Notes: generated from the sequence alone by a model not told the origin. Shown: positions 15,301 to 24,345, counted from the stretch's first letter. The stretch: 64,000 nucleotides of DNA from Pseudomonadales bacterium (GCA_041395945.1 JAWKZN010000001.1:2790001-2854000), one strand, 5' to 3'. Program-made: numbers and translations.

Positions 15301-16305
15301 ATGAACATACCCAGCCGCTTCGAAGACGCCATCGGCAACACTCCGTTGGTCCGCCTGTCAAGGCTGTCCGAACAGACAGGTTGCGAGATCCTCGGCAAAG
15401 CGGAGTTTCTGAATCCGGGCGGTTCGGTGAAGGATCGTGCCGCCCTGTGGATCATCCGGGAACACGAGAAATCCGGCGCACTCCAGCCCGGCGGAATCGT
15501 GGTGGAAGGTACCGCCGGTAACACCGGCATCGGCCTCACCCATATCTGCAACGCACGCGGCTACCGCTGCATCATCTACATGCCGGACACCCAATCGCCA
15601 GAGAAAGTCGAACTGCTGCGCACCCTGGGCGCCGATGTGCGGGAAGTCCCCGCAGTCCCCTACAGGGATCCGATGAACTACCAGAAGCAGGCCGGACGCT
15701 TTGCGGAAAGTCTGCCAGGTGCTGTCTGGGCAAACCAGTTCGACAATACCGCCAACCGGCAGGCTCACTATGACTCCACCGGCCCGGAGATCTGGGCCCA
15801 GACCGAAGGTCATGTGGATGCCTTCGTCGCTGCGACAGGCACCGGTGGCACCCTGGCCGGTGTCAGCCGCTACCTCAAGGAAGTCCACCGCGACACCCGC
15901 ATCGTGCTGGCAGATCCCATGGGCAGCGCGCTGTACAGCTGGGTAAAGAGTGGCGATCCGCAGATGAGCAAGGGGCCTTCAATCACCGAAGGCATCGGCA
16001 ACAGCCGGGTCACCGTGAATCTCGAAGACACCCAGGTGGACGATGCTGTTCAGGTTACCGATCAGGACATGGTGGATATGGTGTATGAGGAGATGCGGAC
16101 CCAGGGCTGGTTCTTCGGTTCGAGCACGGGCATCAACCTGTGCGGGGCGGTGGAAACCGCCCGCCGGATGGGGCCCGGTCACACCATCGTGACCGTGCTC
16201 TGTGACACGGGACACAAGTACCAGTCACGACTCTTTAACCCGGCCTTCCTCGAAGAGAAAGGCCTGCGGATACCCGCGGTTCAGCGCCCTTTGAATTCCG
16301 GCTGA
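15301..16305 (+). CDS. PLP-dependent cysteine synthase family enzyme (CysK/Cds1-like)
   Basis: The ATG at 15301 begins the family's N-terminus (MNIPSRFEDAIGNTPLVRLS); an open extension upstream is antisense to the hydrolase and is ignored. The 334-residue protein shows the PLP lysine in GGSVKDRA (Lys44), the substrate loop EGTAGNTGIG, the phosphate loop ATGTGGTLAGV and the C-terminal FGSSTGINLC. The loop EGTAGNTG, instead of the EPTSGNTG of E. coli CysK, and the long insertion resemble fungal-type cysteine synthases and bacterial cysteine desulfhydrases. It either makes cysteine from O-acetylserine and sulfide or degrades it. Confidence 0.85.
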   Translation: MNIPSRFEDAIGNTPLVRLSRLSEQTGCEILGKAEFLNPGGSVKDRAALWIIREHEKSGALQPGGIVVEGTAGNTGIGLTHICNARGYRCIIYMPDTQSPEKVELLRTLGADVREVPAVPYRDPMNYQKQAGRFAESLPGAVWANQFDNTANRQAHYDSTGPEIWAQTEGHVDAFVAATGTGGTLAGVSRYLKEVHRDTRIVLADPMGSALYSWVKSGDPQMSKGPSITEGIGNSRVTVNLEDTQVDDAVQVTDQDMVDMVYEEMRTQGWFFGSSTGINLCGAVETARRMGPGHTIVTVLCDTGHKYQSRLFNPAFLEEKGLRIPAVQRPLNSG

Positions 16306-17105
16306 CGCTTTTCCACAAACGCCTTCGCCGCATTGCGGTGGTCTTCGGTCAGCCCGGTGTGTACATGGTGGGTAGCCTCCAGGTCGAGGCATTCGATCAC
16401 ATCCGCACCCATGGCGGCCCGGTTGAAGTTTTCCTTCATGTATCGATAGGCGGCGGAAGGGCCGGTGGCGAGTCGCCGCGCCAGCGCCATGGTGGCCGTT
16501 TCAAGCTCCGCCGCCGGCACCACCTGATTAGCGATGCCCAGGCGCAGGCACTCTTCGGCACTGATCCGATCCGAGAGGAAGTAGAGTTCTTTGGCTTTAC
16601 CGCTGCCCACCAGATGGGAGAGAAAGAAACTGCCGCCGTAATCACCCGAGAACCCCACCCTGGCAAAGGCCGAGGTGATGAAGGCGGTATCCGCCATTAC
16701 CCGCAGATCGGCTGACAGCGCCAGGGACAACCCGGCACCTGCTGCCGGCCCTGGAATACTTGCGATCACCGGCTTCGGCATCAGATACATGCGGCCAGCC
16801 GTATTGCGCTGATTGAGACGCTGGGCGTGAATTCGCTCATCGAGGCTGGGACCACCACCCGCACCGCCGGCTGCCATGCTTTTCACATCGCCACCGGCAC
16901 AGAAGGCGCCGCCCGCACCGGTGATCACCACGCAGCGCACAGACGCCGTCTGTTCAGCGTAGTCGAGCATCTGCGCCAGTGCGGCGTTCATCTCACCCGA
17001 CATCGCGTTACGCGCCTGTGGTCGATTCAGTGTGATGACCGCCACCCCGTCTTCCTCGTGAGCCAGCAGATCCTGAGTACCGGTATCCAGTTGTGTTTTA
17101 GCCAT
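16281..17105 (-). CDS. Enoyl-CoA hydratase/isomerase family protein
   Basis: The 274-residue crotonase-fold enzyme has ITLNRPQARNAMS at the N-terminus, the oxyanion-hole glycines in GGAFCAGGDVKSMA and IPGPAAGAGLSLALS, and ARVGFSGDYGGSFFL, where an Asp stands at the catalytic position used by isomerase-like members. It acts on an unsaturated acyl-CoA in fatty acid or aromatic degradation. Its 3' end overlaps the convergent cysK-like gene by 25 bases. The SMP-30 gene ends 62 bases upstream on the same strand, so they may share a transcript. Confidence 0.88.
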   Translation of the reverse strand: MAKTQLDTGTQDLLAHEEDGVAVITLNRPQARNAMSGEMNAALAQMLDYAEQTASVRCVVITGAGGAFCAGGDVKSMAAGGAGGGPSLDERIHAQRLNQRNTAGRMYLMPKPVIASIPGPAAGAGLSLALSADLRVMADTAFITSAFARVGFSGDYGGSFFLSHLVGSGKAKELYFLSDRISAEECLRLGIANQVVPAAELETATMALARRLATGPSAAYRYMKENFNRAAMGADVIECLDLEATHHVHTGLTEDHRNAAKAFVEKRQPEFKGR

Positions 17106-17167
17106 GTCGCCCCCCTTTCAATCAAAGAAATTCAGTCCCAGTTCCCGATGGCCCGGGTGACAGGCAT

Positions 17168-18031
17168 TCAGCCTCCCGGCAGTGCGGTTCCGGCAACAGC
17201 AACGGCCACCCCAGGGACTGCGCAACGGTGCAGGTAGATGGCACCACTGTTGGGTTCGGGATTGCCTTCCGAGCCGGAAACAATATACAAATCGCGTCGG
17301 TCCTCACCGCCGAAACAGACACTGGTGCACATCGGGTCGGGTATGGCGATGTGTTCGCGCAGGCGGCCGTCGGATTCGAACACTGCTACTCCGGAACCAC
17401 CCCCAGCCAGGGCTACCCAGACCGCACCGTCTTCGGAAACCACCAGTCCGTCGGGCACACCTTTCTGCAATGTCACGAAAGGCCGCTTTTCCCCCAGTCC
17501 ACCGGACGCTTCGACGCTGTAACAGAACACCGTGCCGCGACGGGAATCCGAGTGATAGAGGATTCTGCCGTCTGGTGAGAAGCCCAGGCCGTTGGTCAGG
17601 CGGACATCCTCGCCAACAACCCGGCTGCTGCCATCCAGATCGATGAGATAGAGATCACCGGCAGCCGGTGACCGGCCATCGTCGAATACCGGACTGGAGC
17701 CGAGTGAGCCGACGTAGATGCGTCCGGCGGCATCCGTAGTGAGATCGTTGTAGCCTACGTTGCCGGCCGCTTCATCCCGATCGAGCAGGGTGACCGTGGC
17801 GCCCCCATCAAAAGGTTTGAAGGCGACGTTGCGACCGCTGACCACCAGACCGCCCGCCGCATGAAGTGCCATGCCGCCGATGCCACGGCGGTGTTCGAAC
17901 AGCGTGCTGACCCGACCGTCACTCTCGATGCAGTAGACGCCGCCCCCGAGCACATCGCTGAAGATGAGACCCCGTTGTGGATCCCACACCGGGCCTTCAA
18001 TGAGCCCGTATCCGCGTGTCAATTCCTGCAC
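17168..18031 (-). CDS. SMP-30/gluconolactonase-like beta-propeller protein
   Basis: The 287-residue protein carries the SMP-30/LRE blades: GYGLIEGPVWDPQRGLIFSD at the start (with the metal-binding Glu), YVGSLGSSPVF, LTNGLGFSPDGRILYHSDS (metal-binding Asn/Asp) and VPDGLVVSEDGAVWVAL. These are Ca/Zn-dependent lactonases of sugar or hydroxy-acid catabolism. No signal peptide is seen. It is divergent from the Ldh-type dehydrogenase at 18175, with a 143-base shared promoter region, which suggests a joint catabolic role. Confidence 0.85.
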   Translation of the reverse strand: MQELTRGYGLIEGPVWDPQRGLIFSDVLGGGVYCIESDGRVSTLFEHRRGIGGMALHAAGGLVVSGRNVAFKPFDGGATVTLLDRDEAAGNVGYNDLTTDAAGRIYVGSLGSSPVFDDGRSPAAGDLYLIDLDGSSRVVGEDVRLTNGLGFSPDGRILYHSDSRRGTVFCYSVEASGGLGEKRPFVTLQKGVPDGLVVSEDGAVWVALAGGGSGVAVFESDGRLREHIAIPDPMCTSVCFGGEDRRDLYIVSGSEGNPEPNSGAIYLHRCAVPGVAVAVAGTALPGG

Positions 18032-18174
18032 CTGCCCCCCTGATACTGCTGCCCCCGTCGGGGTTCAGACCTTGTCACAGGCTTCGGAAAGAGGCAACAC
18101 TACCCCTGCGCAGCAGTGGTGGGTCGGGCGCGATGCTGCGGTTTCAACACGAACAGGCCGGGGGAGCAGTTTCC

Positions 18175-19245
18175 ATGCTGATCGAATCAAAAACACTCGA
18201 GCGTTTCGTGAGTGCAATATTCACCACAGCCGGAGCGGAGAGTGCAGCCGCGGATCAGGTGGCCGCGCACCTGGTCGAGGCCAATCTCAAAGGTCACGAT
18301 TCACACGGAGTCGGCATGGTCCCGGCCTACATCGGCAATCTGCGTGCCGGGCACCTGCAACCGGCCGCCCGGGCGACGCTGACCCGGGACCAGGGCGCTG
18401 TGATGCTGTTCGATGGTGGTTTCGGATTTGGCCAGGTGGTTGGCGCCGAGGCCACGACCCAGGCCATCGCCCGGGCACGGGAAACGGGCATCGTCTGCGC
18501 CGGTGTGCGCAATTGTCACCACTTAGGACGCATCGGCAGCTACGGCGAGCAGTGCGGTGAGGCCGGCATGATCTCCGTGCACTTCGTCAACGTGGTGGGT
18601 CACGCACCGCTGGTGACCGCATTCGGTGGCCGCGAACGGCGCATGACGACCAACCCTTTCTGTTGTGTGATTCCACGCGCCGATGACAAACCCATCGTAC
18701 TGGACATGGCAACAAGCGCAGTCGCCATGGGCAAAGTGCGCGTGGCCCACATGAAGGGAGAGCGGGTGCCCGATGGCGCCCTGGTCGATCACGAAGGCCT
18801 CGCAACTACGGATCCTGCGGTGATGTACCAGGAACCTTTCGGTGCCCTCGGACCCTTTGGTGCACACAAAGGCTACGGCCTCGCAGTCATGTGTGAACTG
18901 CTCGGCGGCGCCCTCGCTGGCGAGTGGACGGCTCAGCCGGGCAACCCCCGGGACAATACGATCGTCAATCACATGCTCATGTTCGTGCTCGACCCTGCCG
19001 CCTTCGGTGGTCTGGAAAATTTTCGCTCCGAAGTGAAGGCCATGGTCGACTACCTGCACAGTTCCCAGCCCGCCAGAGGCAATGATCGCGTGCGTATCCC
19101 CGGCGAACCGGAACAGGAAGCTCTGGCTGCGCGCATCGCCGAAGGGGTGCCCATCGACGACAACTCCTGGTCATCCCTGTTGCAGGCCGCCCAGGCCGCC
19201 GGACTCAGCGACAGCAAAATCCAGGCCCTTATCCCAGCGGCTTGA
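18175..19245 (+). CDS. Ldh-family (malate/L-lactate type) NAD(P)-dependent dehydrogenase
   Basis: I choose ATG 18175 because GGGGGAG lies eight bases before it and it gives the usual start (MLIESKTLERFVSAIF); the frame is open further upstream. The 356-residue enzyme belongs to the non-Rossmann malate/ureidoglycolate/lactate dehydrogenase family: LKGHDSHGVGMVP, GVRNCHHLGRIGSYGEQ, TTNPFCCVIP and FGAHKGYGLAVMCELLGG are characteristic. It interconverts a 2-hydroxy acid and a 2-keto acid. It overlaps the convergent dienelactone hydrolase gene by 17 bases. Confidence 0.88.
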   Translation: MLIESKTLERFVSAIFTTAGAESAAADQVAAHLVEANLKGHDSHGVGMVPAYIGNLRAGHLQPAARATLTRDQGAVMLFDGGFGFGQVVGAEATTQAIARARETGIVCAGVRNCHHLGRIGSYGEQCGEAGMISVHFVNVVGHAPLVTAFGGRERRMTTNPFCCVIPRADDKPIVLDMATSAVAMGKVRVAHMKGERVPDGALVDHEGLATTDPAVMYQEPFGALGPFGAHKGYGLAVMCELLGGALAGEWTAQPGNPRDNTIVNHMLMFVLDPAAFGGLENFRSEVKAMVDYLHSSQPARGNDRVRIPGEPEQEALAARIAEGVPIDDNSWSSLLQAAQAAGLSDSKIQALIPAA

Positions 19246-19960
19246 GGTTTCGTCCGAACAGCGCAAAGAGTCGCTCCCAGTGCCGCTCTGCGGCCGCCTT
19301 GTGATACACAGCCGGGCGCTGGGGGAAGACGAATCCATGGCTGGTGTCCGGGTACCACTCCACCCGGTGGCGTACACCCACCTGTGCGAGGTGCGTTTCC
19401 AGCGCGGCAATCATTTCCGGCGGCGCCCACTCATCGGTCTGGGCACAGCCGAAATAGAGCTCCCCTTTCACCTTCGCGGCATCGAGATGCGGCGAATCCT
19501 CCGCCTCGGTACAGAGTCTGACACCGTGCAGGGATGCGGCGGCGGCGACTCGATCGGGGAAGGCGGCAGCCGCGGCAAACGCAAAGGGACCGCTCATGCA
19601 GTAGCCCACCACACCGACCGGTCCACCCCGGGCTGCGGCGTCCTCGTCAAGGTGATCGAGCAGAGCCTGGGTGTCCGCACAGACCAGCGCATTCGACAAC
19701 GAATTCATGTGTTCGAACATCTGCGCGCGGGCGTCCGCCGTCATGACAAACTCCCGGACACGCCGGTAATAGAGATTCGGCAGCATCACGTAGTAGCCTG
19801 CGGTGCCGAGCCGTCTTGCCATATCGTGCAGTTCTTCCCGCTTGCCGGGCGCATCCATAAAAAAGAGGATGGGAGGAAACGGTCCTCCTTCTTCGGGATG
19901 CGTGATGAATGTGTTCATCGCGCCGTCGGTGGTGTGGATGTCAATCTCTTCTTCGATCAT
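19229..19960 (-). CDS. Dienelactone hydrolase family protein
   Basis: The 243-residue alpha/beta hydrolase has the family's cysteine nucleophile in VGVVGYCMSGPFAFA, an acidic residue in GCAQTDEWAP and a His in WYPDTSHGFVFPQR, with the N-terminal strand PPILFFMDAPGKREEL. Such enzymes open lactones in aromatic degradation or cleave other esters. The TetR gene lies just upstream on the same strand (71 bases away) and may control it. Confidence 0.9.
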   Translation of the reverse strand: MIEEEIDIHTTDGAMNTFITHPEEGGPFPPILFFMDAPGKREELHDMARRLGTAGYYVMLPNLYYRRVREFVMTADARAQMFEHMNSLSNALVCADTQALLDHLDEDAAARGGPVGVVGYCMSGPFAFAAAAAFPDRVAAAASLHGVRLCTEAEDSPHLDAAKVKGELYFGCAQTDEWAPPEMIAALETHLAQVGVRHRVEWYPDTSHGFVFPQRPAVYHKAAAERHWERLFALFGRNLKPLG

Positions 19961-20031
19961 TTTTCTACCTTTCGCGGACGACCTGTTACCGATTTCCTTC
20001 CGCGGATCACCGCATCAACGGGGCCCCCGCT

Positions 20032-20664
20032 TCAGCGACTGGAGAATCCCTTTTCGAGCAGCTCTATAGCCTGCATACCACGATCTACCAGACTGGCGTC
20101 ATCTGTCCAGTAGTCGGTCAGCCATAGACGAACCGTGACCAGCATTGCACCCACGTATATCTCCGCAATCTGTTCAGCGGTCACATCCGAACGCACTTGA
20201 CCCGCCAACTGCGCGGTTCGGAACAACAACGCGAGGTTGCCGAAAAAAGCCTTCGTGCCAGCAAGACGCGTCTGGTCTGAATCGGTTCCCACGAAATCAC
20301 CGTGGGGAAAGAACACGGCCGATCGGGTGAACACGAGTTTCATGAACTCCCGGTCCTGCTCGATTGCTTCAAACTGATTCCGCTGGAATCGCTTGAGACC
20401 GTCGATCAGAGAGGTGGGCGGATGCTCCTGCACACCCTCCCGGGCCCTGGCTCCCTGCTGTGTCAGCCACTCGATGCCCAGCTCGGCCAGCGCTGCATCT
20501 TTTGTCGAAAAATAGTTGAAGAAGGTCTTCCGGCTCACCTGCGCAGATTCAACAATCTGCTCAATCGTCGTCTCATCGTAGCCCTGTGTGCGAAACAGAC
20601 GTTCGCAGCACCGCAGAATCTTCTGATGCGTCTGTTCCTTCTTCCGGGCTCTCAAACTGGGCAT
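20032..20664 (-). CDS. TetR/AcrR-family transcriptional regulator
   Basis: The 210-residue protein has an N-terminal helix-turn-helix (ILRCCERLFRTQGYDETTIE, then AQVSRKTFFNYFSTKDAAL) and an all-helical ligand domain. It is divergent from the membrane protein gene at 20774, and palindromic sites lie in the 109-base space between them. It probably represses that operon, itself and perhaps the dienelactone hydrolase gene downstream. The ligand is unknown. Confidence 0.9.
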   Translation of the reverse strand: MPSLRARKKEQTHQKILRCCERLFRTQGYDETTIEQIVESAQVSRKTFFNYFSTKDAALAELGIEWLTQQGARAREGVQEHPPTSLIDGLKRFQRNQFEAIEQDREFMKLVFTRSAVFFPHGDFVGTDSDQTRLAGTKAFFGNLALLFRTAQLAGQVRSDVTAEQIAEIYVGAMLVTVRLWLTDYWTDDASLVDRGMQAIELLEKGFSSR

Positions 20665-20673
20665 GACAATTTT

Positions 20674-20705
20674 TGTACACTGAGTATACTTTTACACATT
20701 GTGTA
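20674..20705. promoter_or_regulatory. Candidate TetR operator
   Basis: TACACA-T-TGTGTA at 20693-20705 is a perfect 6-1-6 palindrome. A weaker one, built from GTACAC and GTATAC, lies just to the left (about 20674-20690). They sit right before the TetR start codon in a strikingly AT-rich spacer between the divergent genes, the usual place for an autoregulated TetR operator. Binding is inferred. Confidence 0.5.
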
Positions 20706-20773
20706 GATTAACATACATCTTCCATCAGTCACCACGCGGGCTATCAGGCAAATTCTGTAAAGGAGAATGACGG

Positions 20774-21436
20774 GTGAGCAGAGATCAGAGTGAAGGCATG
20801 GAGTGGGCGGACGGTAGCCAGAGATTGCTGCTGATTCTCGGTGGCGCATTTCTGGGCTACGCATTGCTGGGAAATTATGTCGCACTACCAGGGTACCTGC
20901 GGTTTCTGGAGCGAGGCGGCACATCGTCGGCGGGTAATGAGTTCGATTTCGCGGTGCTGATCGGCGCAACTAAAACAATCCTGTGGATGTACTCATTCCA
21001 GCTCGGGGTGCTCTGTCTCGCACTCCACCATGCACGCAAAAATCATCTCCTGACACGCGCTCTGGCACTCGGTTGCTTTATCTGGCTTGGTCTCTGGTCA
21101 TGGCCCTCTCTACCCGCCCCTGGCCCGATCTTTTACATCGTCTTTGGCAGTATTCTGCTGATCAGCATCGGTGTCGTTTTCGCCGCTAAGGTCGCCGCCT
21201 ACAACGATCGAGTCACTCGAACACTGTTTCTGGCGGCACTGATATTTTTCGCTTTCGCGACCTGGGAAGTCTGTGGTCTGGGCTCAACGGGCAGAATGCT
21301 GCACCCGGACGAAGCCGCAGCACCCATCCCGCACAACCTGCTGGTGACACAAAGCTCCAAACTCATGGTGGAGTTTGTCCTTGCCTGGGGGCTACTGAGT
21401 GCCGGACTGATTCGCGGGAAGCTACAAGGTGGCTGA
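20774..21436 (+). CDS. Integral membrane protein of unknown function
   Basis: The 220-residue protein has about six hydrophobic helices (for example LLLILGGAFLGYALLGNYVA, FIWLGLWSWPSLPAPGPIFY, FLAALIFFAFATWEVCGLG). I recognise no family. GGAGAATGACGG precedes the GTG start at 20774. It is the first gene of a plus-strand set that continues with a BASS transporter, a methyltransferase and a secreted protein, and it faces the TetR gene. Its base composition is clearly more AT-rich than the surrounding genes. Confidence 0.7.
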   Translation: MSRDQSEGMEWADGSQRLLLILGGAFLGYALLGNYVALPGYLRFLERGGTSSAGNEFDFAVLIGATKTILWMYSFQLGVLCLALHHARKNHLLTRALALGCFIWLGLWSWPSLPAPGPIFYIVFGSILLISIGVVFAAKVAAYNDRVTRTLFLAALIFFAFATWEVCGLGSTGRMLHPDEAAAPIPHNLLVTQSSKLMVEFVLAWGLLSAGLIRGKLQGG

Positions 21437-21472
21437 GAACCGCTCGGTACTTCCTTTCACGTCGCTGCTTCA

Positions 21473-22342
21473 GTGAGTTCCAATTTTTCTCTCGTGCCCA
21501 CATTGACTCTGGCGTTGATGATGCTGGCTCTGGGCATGGAACTGAAGTTCGAGCACTTTCTTCGGCTGTTTAGTGCGCCACGCGCGATCTGTATGGGTAT
21601 CGCAGGTCAGCTTGTCCTAATGCCATCGGTGGCAGTATTGATTGCGACGACCATTCCACTGGGTACATCCGTCGCGATTGGTCTCATTCTGCTTGCGGCC
21701 TGCCCCGGCGGCGCCACGTCCAATATGTTCTCGCGCTACGCACAGGGTGATGTCGCACTATCCGTCTCCCTGACCGCCGCTTCGGGCGTTGCTGCGCCGC
21801 TCACCGTGCCACTGATTGTGGGCGTTGGTCTTTCGCTGTTCGCCGCCAGCGAAAACGTTCTGAGGGTGTCAGTGCCGGAGATGGTCATCACGCTCGTGGC
21901 CACTACGGCTCTACCCATGTGCACGGGTATGGTGCTGTATTGGCTGTTTCCGGGGAGGTCTGCTTGGGTTCGAGGGAAGTTGCTGGCCTTCTCCTCAGCC
22001 ATTCTCGTTCTTCTGATCGTCTTTCTGTTCGTGAACTTATCGCAAGTACAACCGGATCTGACGGGGATTTTCGCCCGATCCTCACTGGCCGTCCTGCTGC
22101 TCCTGGGGGGGAGCCTACTGGTCACGGTGTTCATATCGCGGCAACTTCGAATTTCGCGCCGCGAAGAGCGCACGCTTGTTCTGGAGATCGGCATACAGAA
22201 TGTCAATCTGGCACTGGTCATGGCGCTTAATTTTTTTGAAGAGCCAACGTTTCTTGGACCCGTCCTTGTCTACATGCCATTCATGCTGCTGATGGGCGTT
22301 GCGGTTGTCTTCTGGGGGCGATCCGATGCCAAGGCAGCCTGA
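21473..22342 (+). CDS. BASS-type (bile acid:sodium symporter) family transporter
   Basis: The 289-residue protein has nine to ten hydrophobic helices. It shows the BASS family core: LTLALMMLALGMELKFEHF, LILLAACPGGATSNMFSRYA (the conserved GGxxSN sodium-site motif) and IGIQNVNLALVMALNF (the crossover helix motif NxxL). Such proteins import organic anions with sodium. The GTG start at 21473 lies 36 bases after the previous stop, and the methyltransferase start overlaps its end by 17 bases, so the genes form an operon. The substrate is unknown. Confidence 0.85.
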   Translation: MSSNFSLVPTLTLALMMLALGMELKFEHFLRLFSAPRAICMGIAGQLVLMPSVAVLIATTIPLGTSVAIGLILLAACPGGATSNMFSRYAQGDVALSVSLTAASGVAAPLTVPLIVGVGLSLFAASENVLRVSVPEMVITLVATTALPMCTGMVLYWLFPGRSAWVRGKLLAFSSAILVLLIVFLFVNLSQVQPDLTGIFARSSLAVLLLLGGSLLVTVFISRQLRISRREERTLVLEIGIQNVNLALVMALNFFEEPTFLGPVLVYMPFMLLMGVAVVFWGRSDAKAA

Positions 22343-23093
22343 TTTCGGCAACTGGATCCGTCTTCGGCGAATCGCTGGATTAGCGATCTGTGGCGCAGTT
22401 CTACTCGCAGCCAGCGCAATGTTGCCGACCTGGTGGCATCTCCTTCCGGCTTCTCTCGGAGTGGCTGCTATCGGTACGGTTTTACTGTTGACCTATCTGT
22501 ACTACCAGTTCGATGACCATGGTGGAGGTATTCAGAGACAACTCTGGCGAATGACAATCGATCATCTTCAGGGCGATCGCCGTGGTAGCGCACTAGATAT
22601 CGGAACTGGCAACGGCGCCCTCGCGATCATACTGGCGATGGAAAACGAGCAACTGAAGGTGACGGGTGTCGATCTGTGGAATTCCGATTGGGAGTATTCA
22701 AAGCTAGATTGTATTGGCAATGCCCGAGCTGGCTGCGTTTGCGAGCGGGTTGTTTTCGAGCATGGATCTGCGGATGCCTTGGAGTTTACCGATGGTCAAT
22801 TCGACAATGTCGTGAGCCACTTTGTATTTCACGAAGTTTCAGTCGCCAGAGACAAGCGTATGGTTATCAAGGAGGCGCTGCGTGTCCTGAAACCAGGAGG
22901 GTACTTTTCTTTTCACGATATGTTTTTGGATGAACGCCTCTATGGAAACGTCGGGGAGCTGGAGCACCTGTTGAGATCATGGGGCATCACCCGGGTGTCC
23001 TTAGTTGATACCCGAGCGCTTCTGCAAGCAGCACCCTTACTGCTGGGCAAGCACATTCTTGGAAACTGCTCATTATTGTGCGGGCAGAAGTAG
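22326..23093 (+). CDS. Membrane-anchored class I SAM-dependent methyltransferase
   Basis: I choose ATG 22326 (MPRQPDFGNWIRLRRIAGLA), giving 255 residues. Two hydrophobic helices (about residues 15-32 and 36-55) precede a Rossmann methyltransferase domain: SALDIGTGNGALAIILA is motif I, LKVTGVDLW motif II, FDNVVSHFVFHEV motif IV and LRVLKPGGYFSFHDMF post-motif. It acts at the inner membrane on an unknown acceptor. It overlaps the transporter gene. GC here is near 47-48 % in two counted rows, well below the rest of the window. Confidence 0.82.
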   Translation: MPRQPDFGNWIRLRRIAGLAICGAVLLAASAMLPTWWHLLPASLGVAAIGTVLLLTYLYYQFDDHGGGIQRQLWRMTIDHLQGDRRGSALDIGTGNGALAIILAMENEQLKVTGVDLWNSDWEYSKLDCIGNARAGCVCERVVFEHGSADALEFTDGQFDNVVSHFVFHEVSVARDKRMVIKEALRVLKPGGYFSFHDMFLDERLYGNVGELEHLLRSWGITRVSLVDTRALLQAAPLLLGKHILGNCSLLCGQK

Positions 23094-23702
23094 ATGAGAC
23101 GCACGATCCTGCTCCTATTTCTCCTGACTTGTCCCATCGCCCATGCAGAGCCACTTCTGGAAGAGTACTACCGTAGCGTGGAGTCAACGGGTAAAACCGA
23201 TAAAGAAACGATCGCCGGCTTTCTGGATCGCGCGACTATCCAAGGCACCTTTTCTGACGATTCAGCGGACTCCCTGCTGACTTCAGGCGTGATCAGAGCG
23301 GCGTATGCCAAGACACTCGGAATTGGAGGACTGGCTGAACTCAAGCGCGCGCGCGATGAATTGGAGAGGTCGATTTCGCGAGAACCTTCCTGGCGGGGAG
23401 GTTACGCAAAAGCCTTTCTCGCACGCCTCTACGCGACCGTTCCACCCTGGCCGATCTCCTTTGGAAACGACAAGCGCGCTGCGAAACTGCTGAGTGAAGT
23501 ACTCACACTGGTTCCGGATTCACTGGCTGGCAATCTGTATGAAGGGATCCGCAGGGCCAGCAATCGTGAGGAGTCGATTGCGACCACTCACCTGAAGCTG
23601 GCCTTCCAGGGCACGCTGGATTGTGAGTGCCCAATCTGGCAGTCCACTCTGCGCGATCAGGCAATCGAGGCAATGAATGAATTGGCGCAAGGGGCAAAAT
23701 GA
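23094..23702 (+). CDS. Secreted protein of unknown function, TPR-like
   Basis: The ATG directly follows the methyltransferase stop (no spacer). The 202-residue product has a signal peptide (MRRTILLLFLLTCPIAHA) and helical repeats resembling TPRs (LERSISREPSWRGGYAKAFL, AAKLLSEVLTLVPDSLAGNL) with a WPISFGNDKRAA motif between them. Two close cysteines (DCECPIW) lie near the C-terminus. It is probably a periplasmic partner of the preceding transporter/methyltransferase genes; the function is unknown. Confidence 0.72.
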   Translation: MRRTILLLFLLTCPIAHAEPLLEEYYRSVESTGKTDKETIAGFLDRATIQGTFSDDSADSLLTSGVIRAAYAKTLGIGGLAELKRARDELERSISREPSWRGGYAKAFLARLYATVPPWPISFGNDKRAAKLLSEVLTLVPDSLAGNLYEGIRRASNREESIATTHLKLAFQGTLDCECPIWQSTLRDQAIEAMNELAQGAK

Positions 23703-23837
23703 CTGATTCAGCTGATCCTGACCTGCAGCCAGTCCAACTGTGGTCAACTGGGCCATCTCCGGGTTCACTGCCTCCCGCTGCCGCTGGACCGCACGCGCGC
23801 CATCGGCTAACTTGCCGTTTGCCCGCAAGGAGAGACG

Positions 23838-24263
23838 ATGCCTGCATCCGACATCAAACGCGCCGGACTGAAGGTGACCTTACCGCGACTCAAGGTGCTC
23901 GAAGTTCTCGAGAAAGCCGACTCATCGCTGCACCTGAGTGCCGAGGATGTCTACAAAAGCCTCATGGATTCTGCGGATTCCGTGGGCCTTGCTACCGTGT
24001 ACCGGGTACTGACCCAGTTTGAGTCCGCGGGTATCGTGGCCCGACACAATTTCGATGACGGCCATTCCGTGTTCGAACTGGCCAGCGACGACCATCACGA
24101 TCATATGGTCGATGTGAACAGCGGCCAGGTCATCGAGTTCGTCAACGAACGCATCGAAGCTCTCCAGCACGAAATCGCCACGGAACACGGCTATGAACTG
24201 GTGGACCACGAACTGGTGCTCTACGTGCGCAAACGTTCTGAAAAATCCAAGAAAGACGCCTGA
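23838..24263 (+). CDS. fur: Ferric uptake regulator Fur
   Basis: The 141-residue protein has the Fur winged helix (KRAGLKVTLPRLKVLEVLEK, SVGLATVYRVLTQFESAGIV) and the metal-binding dimer domain with DDHHDHMVDVNSGQVIEF. The CxxC of E. coli Fur (LDCGK) is replaced by VNSGQ, as in Pseudomonas-type Fur, so the structural zinc site is absent. AAGGAGAGACG precedes the ATG. With Fe(II) it should repress the Fur-box genes feoAB and the 28292 operon downstream. Confidence 0.95.
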   Translation: MPASDIKRAGLKVTLPRLKVLEVLEKADSSLHLSAEDVYKSLMDSADSVGLATVYRVLTQFESAGIVARHNFDDGHSVFELASDDHHDHMVDVNSGQVIEFVNERIEALQHEIATEHGYELVDHELVLYVRKRSEKSKKDA

Positions 24264-24345
24264 CCGGCATTCAGGGCCGACAAAGGACCCTGCTGCACCC
24301 GCCACACCACTCCTCAGTTACCGTCTTCCGCCTTCGACCCCTATT

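Noticed and set aside
24055..24180. Fur as another regulator (Zur or PerR) because the CxxC motifs are missing
   Set aside because: Pseudomonas-type Fur proteins also lack them, the N-terminal GLKVTLPR helix fits Fur, and it lies beside feoAB and Fur boxes.
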